Source: Prasinococcaceae sp. CCMP 1430
Taxonomy: Eukaryota > Prasinodermophyta > Palmophyllophyceae > Prasinococcales > Prasinococcaceae
DNA: 37,219 nucleotides
NCBI GenBank assembly: GCA_013416795.1
Contig: RQSC01000032.1
Location: 350,271 to 387,489, forward strand
Direction of reading: 5' to 3'
Below the pieces are notes generated by a model that saw only the letters and a list, made by a program, of their open reading frames with translations, searched no databases and was not told where the DNA came from. Positions 34,166-37,219 of this stretch are shown in pieces; position 1 is the first letter of the stretch, and each line of letters begins with the position of its first letter. A program made the translations under genes and the position numbers.

Positions 34166-36368
34166 ATGGCACCGCTGACGGTGCTGACCGTCGCGACGGA
34201 CAGGCGTATGCGCGACGAGCGCGGGCGCGCGGCGCGCGCGGCCGGCAGCGCGGCCGAGCGCGCCGTGCGCGAGCAGGACCTCGCGGGGCTCGCCGCGCTC
34301 CGTGCGTCGTGCGGCGCGGCGGGCGCGCGGCTGGTGGTCCTCGGGGCCGGAGCGCCATTTGTGGGATTCGCCGACAAGATCCGCAGGCCGCTGAAACACC
34401 TCGAGGAGGAGCTCGGCGCGGGCAGACTCGCGCCCGACGCGCCTGTCGTTTTCGCAGACGTGCGTGCTGGCATGCGCGAGCACGCCCCCGTTTCCTCCCC
34501 CTCCCCGCGCGCGCCCGCCCGCCCCAGGCCCGCTCGTTCGCTCATCTACGCGCTCGGCATTGCACGCCGGGGCTGGCCGCATCTTCTCTTGCAAGAGTCG
34601 GCACGCTGACGACGTGTGGTTTCTCTCGCGCAAACCTGCGACGCAGGCTTTCGACTCCTTCCTCGCCACTGGCGCGGACGACGCTGCCCGAGCGCTGATG
34701 ACCTCCACGTCACGGGGCGCGGTGCTCTTCTCAGTGGAGCGGGAATGCTACCCGGACAAGTCGCTGGCTGCGGACTTCCCCGAGCCCTCGCGCGGGGCAC
34801 GTGCGGCGGCGGGCGGAAGATACAGGTACCTGAACGCCGGCGGCTACGGCGGGCGGGCATCTGACGTGCGTTCGCTCCTCAAGGCGGCGTGGGCGGACGC
34901 TGTGCGCTCCGGTGAAGGCACCTCTGCCGACGACCAACTGCTGTTCCAACGCAGGCTGCTCGCGCAGCATGCTGCCGGCGCGCTCGCACGCGGGGACAGC
35001 GACGCACACGCGGACGCGGATGCAGGCGCCCGCGACGACAGCTCGGTGCCGAGCATCGTGCTCGACTACGCGTGCACGATATTTCAAGCAAACGCCGGCG
35101 AGGACGTCAACGCCGCGACGGGCGAGCATGTGTTGCAAGTCGAGATCACCGCGAGTGGCGGCGTGGAGCTGGTCAACACGCTGACAGGCGCGCGACCGGC
35201 GCTGGTCCACTACAACGGCGGACCGCGCATGCGGATGGGCGCGTTGCGCCTGCTGCAGGAGATGCCATTCTGGCCACCCCGCCCGGAGCCCGAGCCGCGC
35301 GCAGACATAACGCGCTTGGCAGAGGCTGATGCTGCCGCTGCTTTGGTGGGCAAGGGCGTTGCAGACAACGAGCGCAAGATGGGCGTCGGGAAGATACGCA
35401 TGGCGATGAGCGAAGGTGCGGGGGCGAGCGCGATGGACGATGTCGACCACACCGACGACGAGGACTTCATCGTCGAGGCTGAGCCCAGTGCGGCGGACGA
35501 AAGCACCGCGAGGGCGCAGCCTCAGCCCCACGCGCGCGCGCACCAGCAGCAGCAGCACCGGCACCAGCAGCGCCAGCAGACCGCGTCCAGCGCCGCTGGA
35601 TCAGATCCTCATTCTGTCTCCGAACCGTCGGAGGCGCCAGATGCGCCCGCTTCTGAGCCCGCATCCATTGCTGAGGCGGCCGAGGAAGGCGTTCCTCACG
35701 ATGACGAGGCTACTCGCATCCTCGCGGCGGCAGCGGCGGCCGCCGACGCGGACGGCGAGGGTGGCTCGTGGCTCTTCCCCGCTACGGGCGCGCCGACGCC
35801 GCTAGCGGGATGCGGCAGCGTGGTACCAGGCTTCGATGCGAGTGCGGAGGGGAAGGCGGCGGATGCACCCACAGAGGCGCTCCTTATGTCCGCGCGCATG
35901 GACGACGTCAAGGGCATCATGACGGCGCTCGAGGAGGGCGCAGAGGTGGACTTCGAGTTCGGTACCAAGTACGGCGCCCCGGAGGGATACACTGCCCTCA
36001 TGTCGGCATGCGCGCGAGGAAGGCGCGCTGCGGCGCGCGCGCTGCTGCAGGCTGGCGCGGATCCAAACTTCGTCAACACATGGGGGGAGCTGGTCGTGTT
36101 CTGGGCCATTGACGGTGGCGAGAAGATGGTCGAGCTGCTGGTGGAGTTCGGCTGCGACCTGGACGACATCTCGCCCCGGGGATGGACGGCGCTCTCGTAC
36201 GCCGAGGCGTGCGGCAGCTACTCCAGGGTGTACGCCGACGTGCCGGGAGGGCCCTTGGGGGTTGTCATGAGGCTCGGTGCGACGCGCGTCGGCCTCGGCC
36301 CGCCTACGTTCGTCGCAGCGAGCGAGCAGCCGGACGAGTACCTGCAGGTGGCGATCGAGGGGCAGTAA
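34166..36368 (+). CDS. PLOD-like glycosyltransferase fused to ankyrin repeats
   Basis: Exons 34166-34459 and 34647-36368, 671 residues. Residues 1-290 look like the glycosyltransferase domain of procollagen lysyl hydroxylases: APLTVLTVATD, RLVVLGAGAPFVGFADKIR, then VVFADAFD (a DxxD-type metal site created by the splice), VLFSVERECYPDK, RYLNAGGYGGRASDV, DDQLLFQR, IVLDYACTIFQA and LVHYNGG. A disordered linker with a His/Gln-rich stretch (about 420-440) follows. Residues about 506-620 are ankyrin repeats: EALLMSARMDDVKGIM, GYTALMSACARGRRAAARAL, GGEKMVELLVEFGCDLDD. No signal peptide precedes the enzyme domain, so it seems cytosolic, unlike the ER enzymes. An unusual fusion; donor sugar and target unknown. 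Confidence 0.78.
34460..34646 (+). other. Intron in the glycosyltransferase-ankyrin gene
   Basis: 187 bases, donor GTGCGT, acceptor ACGCAG, phase 0. CGCTGAC at 34604-34610 puts the branch A 37 bases from the acceptor. The join makes VVFADAFD, the expected active-site motif. An acceptor at 34594-34595 also keeps frame but gives a less family-like joint. Confidence 0.8.
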
Positions 36369-36375
36369 GCAGCTC

Positions 36376-36380
36376 TTACA
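36376..36380 (-). terminator. TGTAA poly(A) signal, Tim17 gene
   Basis: TGTAA on the - strand, 60 bases past the Tim17 stop and 8 bases past the convergent glycosyltransferase stop. Confidence 0.6.
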
Positions 36381-36440
36381 ATCGGGGGGGAAAAAATGGT
36401 CGCGGCGCCCTCGCGCGCGCGTGCGGTCAGCAACGCTCGC

Positions 36441-37049
36441 CTACAGGCGCTCGAAACGTGGCCGCTCGGCCTCGAGCAGTTCGCTCTTGGGCTCGCTAGG
36501 CTTGTCCTCCTTTTTGCCAAAGCCCCAGAAGCTGCCGCCGAGCACGCTACCCCCCGCGTTGGCCGACGGCGCCACCTCCGCCGCTGGCAGCGCGTCGCCC
36601 CCAAGGCTGGCAGGACGCGTCGGCGGCGGCGCCTCCGGCACCGGCCCTTCGAGCTGCATTTGCTGCTGCTGCTGCGCGAGCGACGCGGTGAAGCGCGTCA
36701 ACATGATCCCCACGCCCTCGATGAGAGCCAGCAGCACGCCGCCCATCAGCGCGCTGCGTCCCGCCGCCGCTGCCCCTTGACGCAGCTGCAGGAACCCGCC
36801 GGTCAGGGCGCCCGCGCCGATCGAGTTCCACGGGTCCTCCTTCTTGCGCGCCCACACAAGCGCGCAGTCGAAGCTCGAGAAGAGGCCACCCCATACCGCG
36901 AAGCTGCCGCCGATGCGCGGCGCATTCAGGCGCAACGCCTCGCTCGCCCCCAGCAGCCGGCCACCCGCCGGCGAGTTGTACATGCCCTTGCCCAGGTGCC
37001 ACATGCCGCCGCCAACCGCACCCATGCCGAACGCACCGCCGATGTCGTC
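36441..37049 (-). CDS. TIM17: Tim17, inner-membrane protein translocase subunit (first exon missing)
   Basis: The exon 37049-36441 encodes about 202 residues. [79 protein letters not shown] and [20 protein letters not shown] are the Tim17 helices and glycine-zipper motifs, nearly as in plant Tim17. Tim17 is a core subunit of the TIM23 complex that imports presequence proteins into or across the inner mitochondrial membrane. The Pro/Ala-rich tail continues to a basic end. The exon starts at a TGTGCAG acceptor, so the usual short first exon (a PCPWRIV-type start) lies beyond the right edge or unseen. Convergent with the glycosyltransferase-ankyrin gene, 72 bases apart. Confidence 0.93.
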   Translation of the reverse strand, partial: DDIGGAFGMGAVGGGMWHLGKGMYNSPAGGRLLGASEALRLNAPRIGGSFAVWGGLFSSFDCALVWARKKEDPWNSIGAGALTGGFLQLRQGAAAAGRSALMGGVLLALIEGVGIMLTRFTASLAQQQQQMQLEGPVPEAPPPTRPASLGGDALPAAEVAPSANAGGSVLGGSFWGFGKKEDKPSEPKSELLEAERPRFERL

Positions 37050-37219
37050 CTGCACACAGACGGGCGCGGGTGGGGGCGGTGGGGGTGGGGGTGGGGTTGG
37101 GTGGGGGTGGGGGGCGAGTGCGGTCAGCGCTGATGCACGACAACAGAACAAGAAGCGGCAGCGGCTCCCCGCCCACGCAGCGCCCGCCCGCGCCGCTCGT
37201 GCGCCGCTCGCGCCCGCCA
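37050..37219 (-). other. Part of the first Tim17 intron and window edge
   Basis: A pyrimidine-rich acceptor (TGTGCAG) preceded by a long CCCCCACC tract on the - strand (37068-37115) and CGCTGAC at 37123-37129, branch A 74 bases from the acceptor. The intron's donor was not located. Confidence 0.65.

Noticed and set aside
34460-34595. Alternative 136-base intron in the glycosyltransferase gene ending at 34595
   Set aside because: It keeps frame, but the joint lacks the DxxD active-site motif and has no branch box; the acceptor at 34646 gives VVFADAFD and a CGCTGAC box 37 bases upstream.

Overview
The window is mostly very GC-rich nuclear DNA of a eukaryotic alga, interrupted by one AT-rich block of plastid DNA. 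A chlorophyte green alga (prasinophyte-grade or similar) is the best fit. The plastid block carries accD, ycf4 and rpoB of green-algal type. The first nuclear gene belongs to a plant family (stress response NST1-like). A LURP-one-related protein and plant-like membrin and Tim17 are present. Many 3' ends carry TGTAA, the green-algal poly(A) signal, and degenerate TTTAGGG-type telomere motifs occur. I cannot name the species. Introns are few and short, with GTGCG-type donors and a recurrent CGCTGAC branch-point box.

Layout. 1-829: GC-rich, simple-sequence DNA ending at a single N. 830-3850 (+): NST1-like protein, 5' end cut. 4142-6142 (-): metzincin-type zinc protease. 6418: single N. 6420-9551: plastid DNA with a cut ycf4, a complete accD and a cut rpoB. 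9554-12741 (+): GH38 alpha-mannosidase, cut at its 5' end. 12787-14310 (-) and 15891-17397 (-): two type II membrane sulfotransferases flanking a LURP-one-related gene (14842-15657, -). 17524-18990 (-): aldehyde dehydrogenase, divergent from SURF1 (about 19182-20522, +). 20613-21842 (-): three-exon plastid Rossmann protein, divergent from a membrane protein (21997-22946, +). 23227-24845 (-): DUF218 protein broken by a 709-base gap. 25524-28121 (+): large EGF/PPC ectodomain protein. 28282-28920 (-): membrin SNARE. 28921-30197: non-coding block with telomere-like motifs, hairpins and G-rich tracts. 30198-31094 (+): Sfp-type phosphopantetheinyl transferase. 31365-32656 (-): GRF zinc finger plus coiled-coil/membrane region, with a frame break and a cut 5' end at the N at 32657. 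32958-33891 (+): two-exon membrane protein. 34166-36368 (+): two-exon PLOD-like glycosyltransferase fused to ankyrin repeats. 36441-37049 (-): Tim17, whose first exon lies outside the window.

The genes are housekeeping and secretory-pathway functions rather than one operon-like system. Themes are mitochondrial biogenesis (SURF1, Tim17, probably the aldehyde dehydrogenase) and Golgi/ER glycan work (GH38, two sulfotransferases, membrin, possibly the PLOD-like enzyme). Neighbours are packed tightly: convergent genes lie only 45-290 bases apart and divergent starts about 150-170 apart. The three single Ns (829, 6418, 32657) sit where genes or compartments are abruptly cut, so parts of the window are probably contigs joined during assembly. 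Exon structures were read by hand from splice motifs and family similarity and need transcript support.
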